64,000 nucleotides of DNA from Plasmopara viticola (lineage: Eukaryota; Oomycota; Peronosporomycetes; Peronosporales; Peronosporaceae). The translations under genes and the position numbers were made by a program. Positions 45,057 through 56,153 of this stretch are shown one piece after another. The notes below the pieces were generated by a model. That model was not told where the DNA came from. It searched no databases and saw nothing but the letters and a program-made list of their open reading frames with translations. Position 1 is the first letter of the stretch; every line of letters begins with the position of its first letter. The stretch lies in contig MBPM02000016.1 in NCBI GenBank assembly GCA_001695595.3, positions 434,001 through 498,000 of the forward strand, in the 5' to 3' direction.

Positions 45057-47430
45057 TTTTTTTGAATTAAGAGAGCCGCTGCCCCCCCCATCAAAACCAG
45101 CCCCCCCCTCCTTAATGCCATTACCCCTAAGCTATAATAATGATATATGAGTGGCTGGAGCGAACACTATTGGATTTAAATGTATAGAACATTTGCAAGG
45201 GCAAAAACACTTTGCAAACTTTCACCTTACCATCATTTTTCCAATTTTGTGAGACAACTAGAATTCATCATTGATGCTATTTACGCGTCATTAAAAAGAG
45301 ACTCGCTTGACAGTAACTCTCCAATCGCAAGATGAGGGCTTCATATTTATGCGCAAAAGAACAAGGAGAGTTGAACACCGATCAGACAATAAACACAAAG
45401 CTAAGTGTCTCAAATGCTCGCGTGCAGACACTTCAACTTCCAAGCCGCAGCAGCAGCGTGAACGCGTAAGTGGAAGTCGCGGAATAGGCTGTCAGTCTCT
45501 ATGCTGATTCGCATAATGCGAGGACAAGAAAGTTTAGCTCACCGGGTTGTTGGGACAAATCAACTTGATCATAAGCATGCGCCTTTCGTGGTCGCTGCCG
45601 TGCATCCGCACGGCGTGGTCCTTAATAACAACAAATTTTAAACTACAGACGTTTGAGTCTGGCTCCTATGCGTTCTGTCGCGTTCATACGCGATAGTAAC
45701 GTCACGATAACACCTCGTGATGATTTGAGGCATATTTCTTTCGCTGACGGAGAAACAATGAACAGAAGCGTAAGTCGACGTTTGGCATCAAGCTGCGTAT
45801 AGCATGGCGCACAAAGCTGTTTAAAGGGCAGCCAAGGTGCTCTACCACATACCAAATGCCTACGTTCTGCTTCGCGAATGTTGTATATTGAGCGCAGGTG
45901 AAATCTGGTTGTTGGATTCTACTCATAAAACAAACCGTTTTGGACTTCTCCTTTTTTACGTGGTGGAGGTCAGCTGATCAAGTCAAACCTTCACATTTGC
46001 TTGTATATATATGGCTGGAGAAAGAGCCGACGACTATCTTTGGGTAAAAAGGCTTTTAAAGCAGACATTCGTCGACTTCTAGGTGTCTTTCTTGACTTTG
46101 GTAACCAACAGAGAATAAGCTCTCATAAATGCCCTTGACGACGTAGTTCCTAAAGCTAATAATCTTTTTGTCGCTAGCATATCAGCAAAAAACACTCTTT
46201 CCATGCAGCGCGAGACGTACAAATCAATGGAGGCAATCTTAGAGCTACTGAGCCAATGTAATGCGCTAGTGATGTCGCCAACAACCGACATATACCAGCG
46301 TCAGCTTACCGAAATGCGATAGACCTTTTCGCGTCAAGTGATGACATACCATGATTTGACCTGGCTTGCGTACAAGAAAGAAATTGCGTCTGCTTTTTTG
46401 CGCGGCAAAATGCTTTTGGCCGTACAACAACTTTACGAGTGGAGAGTGCACACTTTGCGTCGAAGAAGTAGATTTCAGTATCATCGGGCGATCTGTTGAC
46501 CGGAATTACAGCTTGCCGGCTGGTTTGCGATGGCTAACTTGCTGCCATCAGACTGCGATCTCCACGCAATCGCCGATATGCAGTTTGGCCAAGTTTTTCT
46601 TGGGCAATGGGTAAAGTTTCGGTGGCAAGCTGAAATCAGCCTTTAGCCAATACAGAGCAAGATTTATGAGGAAGTCTGCCAAGGCATGTTTGTCTCAAAC
46701 TTGTGCCATCCAAGCAAGCATAAGTTTAAAGTAAGAGCAGTCGCAACGCCAGTAAGAGGTCTCGCCCGTGACAAATTCGATTTGCATTGGTGGCTCATAT
46801 AAACTTTTTAGGAGACGACAGCTGTACGGCTGCTATCACCATCAATCCACGAACGAATTTGCGATAAATATGATATATCACAAAAGGCTGGTTTTTGAGC
46901 AATAGTCGTCTCGAATGAAAACTTTTTCATCCCACAAACGCACGAGGTCGTGGATGTCCCTCGGGATCGAAGATTCAGCGCAATTTACCGCAGTTTGAGT
47001 CAGTTGAGGCATCCTTTTAGCCACAAAAAACGATGCGGCAGAAGCTTATTGTATTATGAAACGAGTTTACAATATCGAGATTAACATGAACGAGCAATAA
47101 AACTAAGTACTAGGAGACCGAGCAGAGTGTCCTCAATCGTCAACAACTCACAGAGAATCTAGTTTATTTCTACATTGGCTGTCCAAACCGCACCGGCATC
47201 AATATCAACAGCCGTCTTCTGTTGTGTCCCGTCCGTCCACAGTTTTTGCGCGATGGTTATAAAAAATCAGCTTCTTTTCGTGCAATTTTGCAAAAAAAAA
47301 TTGCATTGCGAATGATCTCTATTCTACAGAAATGATGTTCGCACCAGCCAATCATAGATCGTTATTATAGCTTAGAGAAAGTGCATTTAGGAGGGGGCCT
47401 GGTTAGCGGCTTGCTTAATTTGAAACAGTA
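45057..47430 (+). mobile_element. Decayed MULE with G-rich TIRs
   Basis: Inverted copies of a G-rich repeat lie at about 45057-45170 (reverse) and 47340-47430 (forward), enclosing a transposase relic. They share CCAGCC at the inner edge, TTATTATAGCTTAG, then GGAGGGGG..CTGGTT and CGGCT..CTTAATT at the outer edge. No clear target-site duplication was seen; the ends are uncertain by about 20 bp. A solo copy of the same repeat is at 16597-16672. Confidence 0.6.
45880..46800 (+). pseudogene. Decayed MULE transposase core
   Basis: One frame reads IWLLDSTHKTNRFGLLLFYV, the typical first-Asp region of MULE transposases. About 180 bp later comes LVTNRE, a stop, then ALINALDD, matching the TDRELALMNA region with Asp replaced by Asn. 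Further downstream are several more stops. It is clearly dead. It resembles the relic at 19.7-20.0 kb in motif order but is not a recent copy. Confidence 0.65.
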
Positions 47431-47925
47431 TTGGGTTTTCAGTATTTGGTTGTCTTGTTGCAATCAATGATCATAAGAATCTGCTGCATCTTGAGCAGAT
47501 GGCAATCGAGCTAACCAGCTTATTTATAAACAAGCAGCGCGCAAATCAGAGGACACTAAGAACATTAAACATCAGAATTCCAGTGGTTGCAGTAGTACTG
47601 ATCGCTTGACATACAATGCTACTCGATAACGATGTGCTCTTTAGCATTTTGGGTCATTGATACATAGTAACAACCATAACAGCCTGAGCGCGGGTATCGA
47701 TTCAGAACAGCTTATATCGAGATAACAATATTACCATAGAGCCCAGGTGACATCTAATATTTGACATTACATTTGCTACGCTTCAGACTAGACCATAATT
47801 GAGCAGCGACCTTTTTTACGCTTGCACCATGCGTGCCCTCTATCGAGTCTTTAACAGAAGTATGGTATAGACGCACGAAGGCAGGTAGATGATTCATCAC
47901 CGTTAAAGTGGGACACTTTCCTAAT
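47431..47925. other. Spacer between MULE and copia element
   Basis: About 500 bp with no gene or repeat that I can support. Confidence 0.5.
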
Positions 47926-47930
47926 AAGAC

Positions 47931-48076
47931 TGTAAAGTAGAAAGTAAAAACCGAAGTGAACATATTTATCTTGACCAATGAACGGCTATCATATGTGATC
48001 ACTGACTGTAACGTACTTGTAAATACTGTGAAGCCATTAACCTGTTCAACATGCATTCAGCGGTGTAATTTTAACA
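47931..48076 (-). repeat. 3' LTR of the copia element
   Basis: 146 bp and the same length as the other LTR at 52162-52307. On the minus strand it starts TGTTAAAATTACACC and ends in ACA. Confidence 0.9.
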
Positions 48077-48083
48077 CTCCCAC

Positions 48084-50703
48084 TCACCGCCAATGCTGTG
48101 TGTCCTTTGTTGCTGACTTGGACTTGATTCCGGAGGCTTCGCGCAAATGCTTTAGCATCTTGGTTCCAACTGTCTTCGTCAGCATATCTGCATGCTGACT
48201 CTTCGTAACGATACATTCTAATTTCAACAGTCCTTCTTGCACGTTCTCACGAATAGAGTGGTGCTTGATGTCCACATGCTTCGTCCTACCATGGTATCCG
48301 GCGTTATTGGCCAACGCAATAGCACCTTGGTTGTCTTCCCAAACCTGTGTGCCTTCAACTTGCCCGTGACCCATGTCCTTTAGCATTGCCCGCGTCCAAA
48401 GAACTTCTTGTGTGCATATACTGAGAGCCATATACTCAGCTTCCGCTGAGCTCAGCGCAACTGTCCGCTGGTACTTCGACTTAAATACCACTGGTGCGCT
48501 TGCAATCATGCCCAGAATTCTCGAGTCGAGCGTCTGTCATCCGTGTTGCTGCCCGCAACGCTCTTACTTCCTCGGTAGGTGATACCAATTTAACGCGTGG
48601 TCTTCAGATATCGTACTACTCGAATTGCTGCGCTCCAATGTTGTAGTCCTGGGTTCTCCAGAAAACGTGATAGCTGTGTCACCACGTAAGCAAATCAGGC
48701 CGAGTGCATGTCGTTATGTACAGCAAGCATCTAATCAATGAGCGATAAAGCTTTGATCGCATTGTCGACCGTCCCTCTTCCGTTGTGGGTGACTGCTTTG
48801 ACGACAGCTTCGATCCTGATTAGCATGGGTTTTTAACACTCTTGGCATCTTGTTGACCGAATCGCTTGACCACGTCATCGATGTAGCGAGTCTGTTTGAT
48901 CATCAATATTCCAACTGACCTATCGTGACCAATTTCCATACCCAAAATAATTGCGCCTGACCAAGCTCCTTCATCTTGAAAGCATTCTTGAGTACTTTCT
49001 TTACTTGATCTAATTCCTTGCTGCTTCTTGCTGCGCTAATCATGTCATCCCCATAAATTCCAACGTAAGCAAAAGCTTCTTTAGTGCTCTTGACACATTG
49101 ATCTGCTCCGCAACTCTTAAAGCCATTCCTGACGAAGACACGATGTATTGTTTTGTTCCAGGAACTTGCTGCTTGCTTCAGTCCGTAAATAGCCTTGTTT
49201 TGTTGACACATGTATCATTGAGCATTGTCGACACCAAGCGGAACTTCCATAAGAACGTTGTCCGTCAACACGCTATTGAGAAAAGCCTGTCGACGTCCAG
49301 CTGTTCCATTTGATAGCCACATTCAGCACGTACCGCGAGAGTTATTTGGATTGAATTCATGTTGGCAATCGGGGATTATGTCTCAAAAAAGTCGACGCCA
49401 TACTTCTGCTTGAAACCTTTCGCGACCAGTCGTGCCTTGTATTGCACGATCGCGCCATTCTGATCACGCTTCTTGGAAAATACCCATCGTGATCCAATTG
49501 TGCGTTTAATCTTTCCTCGTGTCTGCAATGTCCACGTTCTATCCTCTTCGTGAGAGCGAAGCTCAGCATCCATTGCTTCACGCCGTTTCATTGCATCGTC
49601 GCTTGCCATTGCTTGAGTATAAGTAGTCGGTGAGTCCGTATCATCGTCAATATTCACGGCGTAGGCAATAAAGGCTTCCACAATTAGATCACCTTCTTCA
49701 ATCCTAGCATGCTTTGGAGTCGGTGGGCCCTCACTTCCTTCTGTTGACTCTCCACCATTGGAGCCGTTTCTTAGCATTAGCACTGGCTCACGTCTTATTC
49801 GTGTTCGCTCCACTTCAGGCTGAACCATCAAACGATCTTCTTGTTGCATTGGGAAAATTGATGATACTTCGTTTGCTCAAGCCTGTTTCGTACAGAGCTC
49901 TCAGAAGGCATTAGCCGCTGTACAACGGCGCTTGGCGTACGATCCACATCATCCATATCGACATCATTGACTGTCTCTTCGATAGCTCCCATGTGATCGT
50001 CCGGAACTGACTGTCGATTTACTTGATGCTGAACATTGACTGCATCGCCATCCTTGACTACTTGAACAATTGTTTCCGGCTTAAGCTCTTGCGTATCGTA
50101 GATGCCGCCCACCTCACGCTCATCCAACTTTACAGAGCGGGTCACTTAAATCTTGGCATTCTCCAATTTAAACACGCGATAGCCCTTGACATTCTCTGCA
50201 TAGCCAAGAAACATACACTTGAATCTCTCGGGTTTCAGTTTGGTCCGTTTCACATCGTCAATAAGAGCGTAGCCTTGCGAAACAAATACGCGCACGTGAA
50301 CCATTCGAGGCTTCATCTTGAAAGCTACCTCGTACGGCGTGATGTCAGGATGGACCGTATCGCTGGAGCGATTAATGAAATAAACCGCTGTGTTTACCAC
50401 TTCCGCCCACCGTTTCGTCGAAACGTTCTTGTAGTGTAACATGTTGCGGGCTTTCTCCATAACTGTCCTGTTCATACGCTACGCCCCTCCGTTCTGCTGC
50501 GAGCTGTATGGGACAAAGCGCTGGTGTGCAATGCCGTTCTCTTGATCTATTCCAGCCATTTTCTTATTTACGAACCCGGTTCCATTGTCGGATCGCAAAC
50601 ATCTTAGTCGTGCACCCCACTGATTTTCGTATAACGTCAGAAACTCCTTGCCAGCCACTTCACTCATGCTCTTGATCAGAAAAAATGCAACATATCATGA
50701 AAA
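48084..50703 (-). pseudogene. Copia pol remnant: integrase, RT, RNase H
   Basis: Broken segments of the pol polyprotein. 50479-50703 holds the integrase core (RSDNGTGF, PYSSQQNG) with stops where CGA became TGA (DDFS stop YVAFF) and before RMNRTVMEKARN. 50146-50475 is the integrase C-terminal part. 49376-49849 and 48903-49211 are reverse transcriptase, with IYGLKQAASSWNKT and YGDD in the place of the usual YVDD. 48084-48509 is RNase H (SSAEAEYMAL, DNQGAIALANN). The element cannot make a working polyprotein. Confidence 0.85.
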
Positions 50704-50704
50704 G

Positions 50705-52111
50705 TCATCCACCACCCTTCGAGATAGTTCTCATTGGCCCCATGACATCTGTGTTAACACGCTCCAACACACGTGTCGTCTTTGTCATTGAACGAGACGG
50801 AAACACCGTGACCGTCTGCTTCCCCCCCAAACACCCGGCACACAATATTTCCACACTTTGCTTGATAATTGGGATACCATGAGGTAATCGCTGTGTCCTG
50901 ATCAGCGCATCCTTGCTGGGGTGCCCCATGCGTGCATGCCAAAGCTCCCACTGATTGTCAGCCCCGGTATATTCAACGAGACATGCTTCTTCTTGCTCAC
51001 AATCAAGAAAATGCGACTTTTCAACTTTTGTGCCCAACGCAATTGCTTGCTTCTTGTTCCAAATGACACATGACGAGCGCGAAAATTCCACACTCATGCC
51101 ACGCTCTGCCAGCTTGCCAACTGACAGCGACCTTCTGTCGAGTCCGGGAATGTGCAGAACTTTAACCATGCGAATCATCATTCCGTCCAAACCAGTCAAT
51201 TCTACCGTGCCGGCTACTTTGACAAGCAACTTCTTCCCGTCTGCAATCGTAACTTCGATGCTAGCTTCTAGGCCCTTGTAATTAGACAAGTCCCCTCTGT
51301 GTGGGGTCATGTGGAAAAATGCTCCACTGTCAATCAGCCATTCTGATGACTTCCCTTCACCAACAGGAAACACCGTGTCGTCGCTGTTGCATCTTTTACC
51401 GGCCGGGCAGTTCCGCTTCATGTGTCCAAACTAATCACAGTTGAAGCACTTGCCCTTGAATCCGCCGTTATTGCGTGGAGGACCACCCTTCCGTCCATTG
51501 TCCCGTCCACCTTTGAATCGTCTTGCATTTCTATTTACGCGAAACGCTTTCTCTGTAGCTTCTTTTCTCTGCAGCTTCTCTGAGTCTTTGAGCAGCTTCT
51601 CCTTGACTTCTACCAACGAAATGTCCCTTGCATTTTCCACAATCGACGAAATCAAGTCGTACTCCGAAGGTAGACTGCTGAGAAGTACCACCAGCTGGCG
51701 TGACTCATCAATTTGCTTTCCCGTAGTCTGTAGTCCCACTACTAGCTCGTCAAAAGAGTCCAGATGCTCTGCCATGCTTGTTCCACTTTCCATCTTGAAC
51801 TCATGTAGTCGACGAGTCATCACAACACAATTGTGAAGAGTCGAGCGATTATAGAAATCACGAAGGGTTCCCCACGCCTCAATAGCATGCGTAGCCGACC
51901 AAATCTTGGTCTGGTGCTGGATCTCAACGCCTTGAGCAATGATGCCTAGCGCCGTGGCATCAAGAACAAGCCACGCCTCCGTGACGTCCTTCTCTTCCTT
52001 GACGGCCATGATGTGTCCCAGGAGACCCTTCCGCGCCAGAGTTATCCTCATGTTGAACTCCCAGTGGTAAAAGTTACCACTTCCGAGGAGGACTTCGGTG
52101 CGCTTGTTCAT
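50705..52111 (-). pseudogene. Copia gag and protease frame with one in-frame amber stop
   Basis: From the ATG at 52111 a gag region of 226 codons runs to a TAG at 51431-51433, then continues in the same frame to 50705. The stop falls inside the CCHC zinc knuckle, where CFNCD is followed by the stop and then FGHMKRNC. Downstream is the aspartic protease (WLIDSGAFFHMT) and the start of integrase (ELWHARMGHPS). The frame ends at 50705 next to a small deletion in integrase. Confidence 0.85.
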
Positions 52112-52161
52112 ATTGGGCGAGAACGTTGCTTGAGAAGGAAGGCTTGTTGCGGTTGTTTACT

Positions 52162-52307
52162 TGTTAAGTAGAAAGTAAGAACCAAAGTAGATCTTTTCAT
52201 CTTGACCAATGAATGGCTACCATATGTAATTACTGACTGTATCGTACTTGTGAATACTGTGAAGCCATTCACCTGTTCAACATGCACTCAGCGGTGTAAT
52301 TTTAACA
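52162..52307 (-). repeat. 5' LTR of the copia element
   Basis: 146 bp, the promoter-side LTR on the minus strand, followed by the start of the gag leader. It differs from the other LTR at about 15-18 positions. I could not match the adjacent primer-binding site to a tRNA. Confidence 0.9.
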
Positions 52308-52312
52308 AAGAC

Positions 52313-53296
52313 TTTGACTGAGATCGATAATGGGTGACCCGTGCTTACCAGAAAAGAATGCAGATTGTCTGACATTGTATTCAATTGTAGCATACATTCT
52401 CAAGAATAGTTAACTAAAGCTTGTCAAGTCTATCGCATCTATTTATGATCTCATTGAAGCTGCTTCTTCATACTTTCAATGTAACAGTCATACTGAGTGC
52501 CTACTTTCACGATATGGCGGGCGCATATATAATGATAAAGGTTCCTCTTTTTAGACGATCACTTAATTTCTCACTTGACCCAATATCATCGAAATGAACC
52601 CTACTAAGTCTTGTATGCATGCCGTAAGCTTTTATAGTCGCAGGATATCAAAAACTTAAGCTTACAATTTCTTATGCGATTAAGAGATGCTAACCGGCTC
52701 GTAAATTACGGGGCAAAAAAGCTAAACGATATTACTATAGCCACGATTTTGAATAAGGCTATACTGATTATATTATAATGCAGCAAGTGTACAACAGAGT
52801 AGTCCCGTGCAAGGTGAATTCGCAAAGCTTAAGTAGCAGCTTACGATGACTCACCGATCGAGGCAGGCATTTTCTCATCGAAAAAAGAAGTCGGATGAGG
52901 ACAACACGATGATTATGGGAAAATTCAAATTAAGAGTTTCTAATCAGGACTTCACTTACGTGTGTGTTTCTAACAGTATGGCGGTGAAGTACAGCAACTC
53001 AACGCTTTGATAAAGTGATTAAATGTTTAATTATGATTGCTTTTGACTGTACCTTGCAACCAATTTCAAGAAATCGAAGCTTATCAAGCCACCCTTCCAT
53101 CGCAGTGTACCTTCCGTATCTTGGTAGTTGTTTAATCTGATTACGAAATTCGCATAATCTGTAATTTAGTTTTGTATATGCCACATAATTTGAATGCTAG
53201 CAAAAGTACATTTGATTTTAGCAATTTCTTACCAATGCTGCTGACAGTGCAGATTCTAAATGGCAAGGTCTAACTTTGTGTCGCCGAGGTGCAGAT
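52313..53296. other. Spacer downstream of the DUSP-MYND-USP gene
   Basis: About 980 bp of AT-rich DNA with no gene I can support. Confidence 0.5.
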
Positions 53297-55952
53297 TCAA
53301 GGGTGTGTCGGCTCGATCTCAAGATTTTTGCGCTTGTAAAATAAAATGTACGCGGCGTTCGACTTGATCTGGTCAATCATCGCTGGCGCCACTTGACTGT
53401 CGTCAAACGAGTACCAACCCGGGTACATCTCGCCATCCCCATCCTTCCAGCTCTTAGCAAAAGCCGTATAGTGGCCAAAGCCCATGCCACCATAATGATT
53501 GCTCACAGCGAATAGATCATAGCTAAGATAGTCCTGGTCGTCGCTCTTTTCAAGACAATACGGTGACATGTCAAGACCTTCCAAGGGAAAGTCCACGTAC
53601 ACATCTAGCTTGTCACGTAGAACTTCGTTGCGGTACTCGAATCGCTTGAGGGAAAGCACCATCACGTCTGGGAGTCGCCACATTTCCATCGTTTTGCGCG
53701 CTTGTCGGTGCTTTTGACATTTGCTGCAGTACCACAAGTTTGCCTGATCGAGAGTCTCTGGTTTCACAAAGTTCTGGAAACAGTCGTATAAAGAAATCCC
53801 ATCACGCTGATGAGACCTACTTGACTTTGCACGCATGCTTTCGTGATTGACAATTCGCTCGATATCGGGCCGAGGGGACGCCGACGAAGATAACATTGTA
53901 GATGTCCAGACCACGGTTACAAACACCAAATCTTCAGGCGAGTCTTCATCACGCAACGTGGCGTAGTCAATGAATTTCGCGTCTGTAGCTGGAGGAACAG
54001 GCTGGTTACGCAAGATCGCGCCGTCGCGATTAGACAGGTAGATGCATTGAGATAGCGTGTTAGCCGGAATCTTAGCATTCAATGCTTGTGAGGTGTGGGT
54101 GCTGAGTAACACACTCCACTTTTCTAACATCTCTGCACATGTAGTCGAAGCCGTGTAAGTAAAGAACAACGGATCGCCCGTCAAAGAAGGTCCCACTTGG
54201 TGGTATAGAAATCCATAAGACACAGATTTCTCAGCCGGCATGTGAGCAATTTGGTACATTAAAATGCGATCATCGTCTCGAAGTCGACTCAATCGTTCAG
54301 TATCTCCGATGATACGGTACGTCATTGACTGGTAGATATCGGCTGCTAGCAGCGAGCTTGGACTTACGCCGCATAGTCGACTTAATGCACGCTTAAGAAC
54401 AAGTATACTTCCCTTCTTAGGCACTTCAATCAAGTATCGAGTCATAGATTCGCCAGGTTCGCTCGGGACAAAGATGACTTCAACTTTATGGTTCAGCTGC
54501 TGTGGTAATTCAAGCTGAATACAATTAAACGGATCAAAAGTAATTGACACCTTGTTGCAAGTTGGGCACACGACCGTAGACTTGAATTGGCCCTGAATGT
54601 GGTCGACAAAGATACTGTCGTTGCGCAGCAAATGACGTTTCCATGCTTCCTTTGCCACTGCAGCATCATCTTGCGATCCGTCTGACTCGTTCACTTCAGT
54701 GTACGGTTTGTGCTTAACGCGATTCAGGTCTTCATGCAAACCATCGATGATGTAGGCAAGTAACTCTTGCGCGTCGTGCTGCTGAAAACCCGAGAATTGG
54801 GGGGCAAAGCGACTAATGGCACGCTTCAGATTGGCAGGCGACGTGCTAGGTACGGTGCCAAACCACAACTCTTTCAGCAACGCATCGTATTCATCGGCTA
54901 AATTTCCACCTGTTCCTAGCGGATTGTCGCGATTTAAATCCTTCTTGTACTTATTACTTAAGAAGAAATGTGTCAACAGTTCCACATGACTCAAACACTG
55001 CAGCGCCGAGTTCATAAAGCATGTGTTTCCTAAATTGCGAAGACCCATTTTCCCTCGACGTTCAGCTTGTAAACATTGCAAAAGGTCGTCCTCTTTCTCT
55101 TCCGCTGAAAGTGCCGAGCGACACACGATCTTGTGATATTTCCAGTGCGACATTTGGCAGTTTATACCACAGTACCAGATCAATCGACAACTTCCGCATC
55201 GTTTGAACGCACCGGTTTCTTTCCTGCACGCTCCACACACCTTCGGAATCAAGCTAGAGGCACTATTTTGTTTCTGCTGACCAGTCAGTTTAGCAGTCGT
55301 ATCGAGTAGTTCCTTCTGTTCGCCATGTCCGACACGCTTGACTGTCTTGGTATCTCTTTGGTTATCGACCGGGTCCTTACTTGTGACTTGCGATGCTTCA
55401 TCTACTGCATGTTCCTACAAGCATTTCTGTTCAATAATCTTACAATTACCTCCAAGAGAGAACACGACACCATACTGCAGGGTAATGACATACCGGATAG
55501 ACTTGGACACGGTTATATGCATTGCTAAGCTTTGGGTCGCCAACCTGGACGACAAATCGTGCAATGGTTGGTCCTCCACCATACCAAACTACTAGTGCGT
55601 CCCAGACTTCTTGTGGAATGAGCTCATAGTGATAAACCTCCTTTAAATGAGGCCGCAATGGGCCGCCCATCAGCTCATCTAAAGCCGTATCCGAGCCGAC
55701 ATTCAGCAGAGGTAGATTGTTGATGCGACCGGGCGCCGGAACGTCGCCACTGACTGACGGCACGGTGTTTTTGTCACCGTATCCTACGTATGCACACCAG
55801 CTCTCCCACCACTTGGCCGAGAGCACAAAGCGCTTGTCCCCAACTTGCAGTCCCTGCTGATCCGCTTGCGCCATGAGGCTCTCGACTATCGCGCGCTGTT
55901 TGCCGCCATCGAGTAGCTTGTTTGCACTATTACAAAGCGCGTTTTCACTCAT
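53297..55952 (-). CDS. Ubiquitin-specific protease with DUSP and MYND domains
   Basis: An 858-residue deubiquitinase from two predicted exons, 55952-55494 and 55414-53297, joined in phase 0 across a 79-bp intron. A DUSP domain in exon 1 has WWESWCAYVGYGD and ALVVWYGGGPTIARF. A MYND-type zinc finger at residues about 213-251 has CGACRKETGAFKRCGSC and IWYCGINCQMSHWKYHKIVC. The USP core has the Cys box GLRNLGNTCFMNS (catalytic Cys285), FQQHDAQELLAY, and the His box GGMGFGHYTAF (His801) with Asp near 824. Animal USP19 also joins MYND and USP; DUSP-USP pairs are typical of the USP4/11/15 group, so this mixed order is less usual. The 3' end lies about 1 kb from the copia element. Substrates unknown. 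Confidence 0.85.
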
Positions 55953-56153
55953 TGTAAAGACGCTATGAACTTGGCGGGGTACAGGCGCTGTATTATTATT
56001 ATGACCAGCGTCAGGAATCCCATCAAATGCAGTGACCGAGGTCATGAGTTCGCACAGATAATAGCTGAAATACACGAAAGGGACGACAATTACTGGTTAA
56101 AATGCTGTTCTCTATGAGCTGTGTCTGTGTGCCCCCAAAATGGTCTTAAATGT

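Larger units (their letters stand above)
47931..52307 (-). mobile_element. Ty1/copia LTR retrotransposon, complete outline but inactive
   Basis: A 4377-bp element on the minus strand. Both LTRs are 146 bp and have TGT...ACA ends. It is flanked by a perfect 5-bp duplication, AAGAC (47926-47930 and 52308-52312). The gene order gag, protease, integrase, reverse transcriptase, RNase H identifies Ty1/copia. A purine-rich tract (GGTGAGTGGGAG on the minus strand) directly precedes the 3' LTR. The LTRs differ at roughly one position in eight to ten, so the insertion is old. Coding sequence carries several stops and at least one frameshift. Confidence 0.9.
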
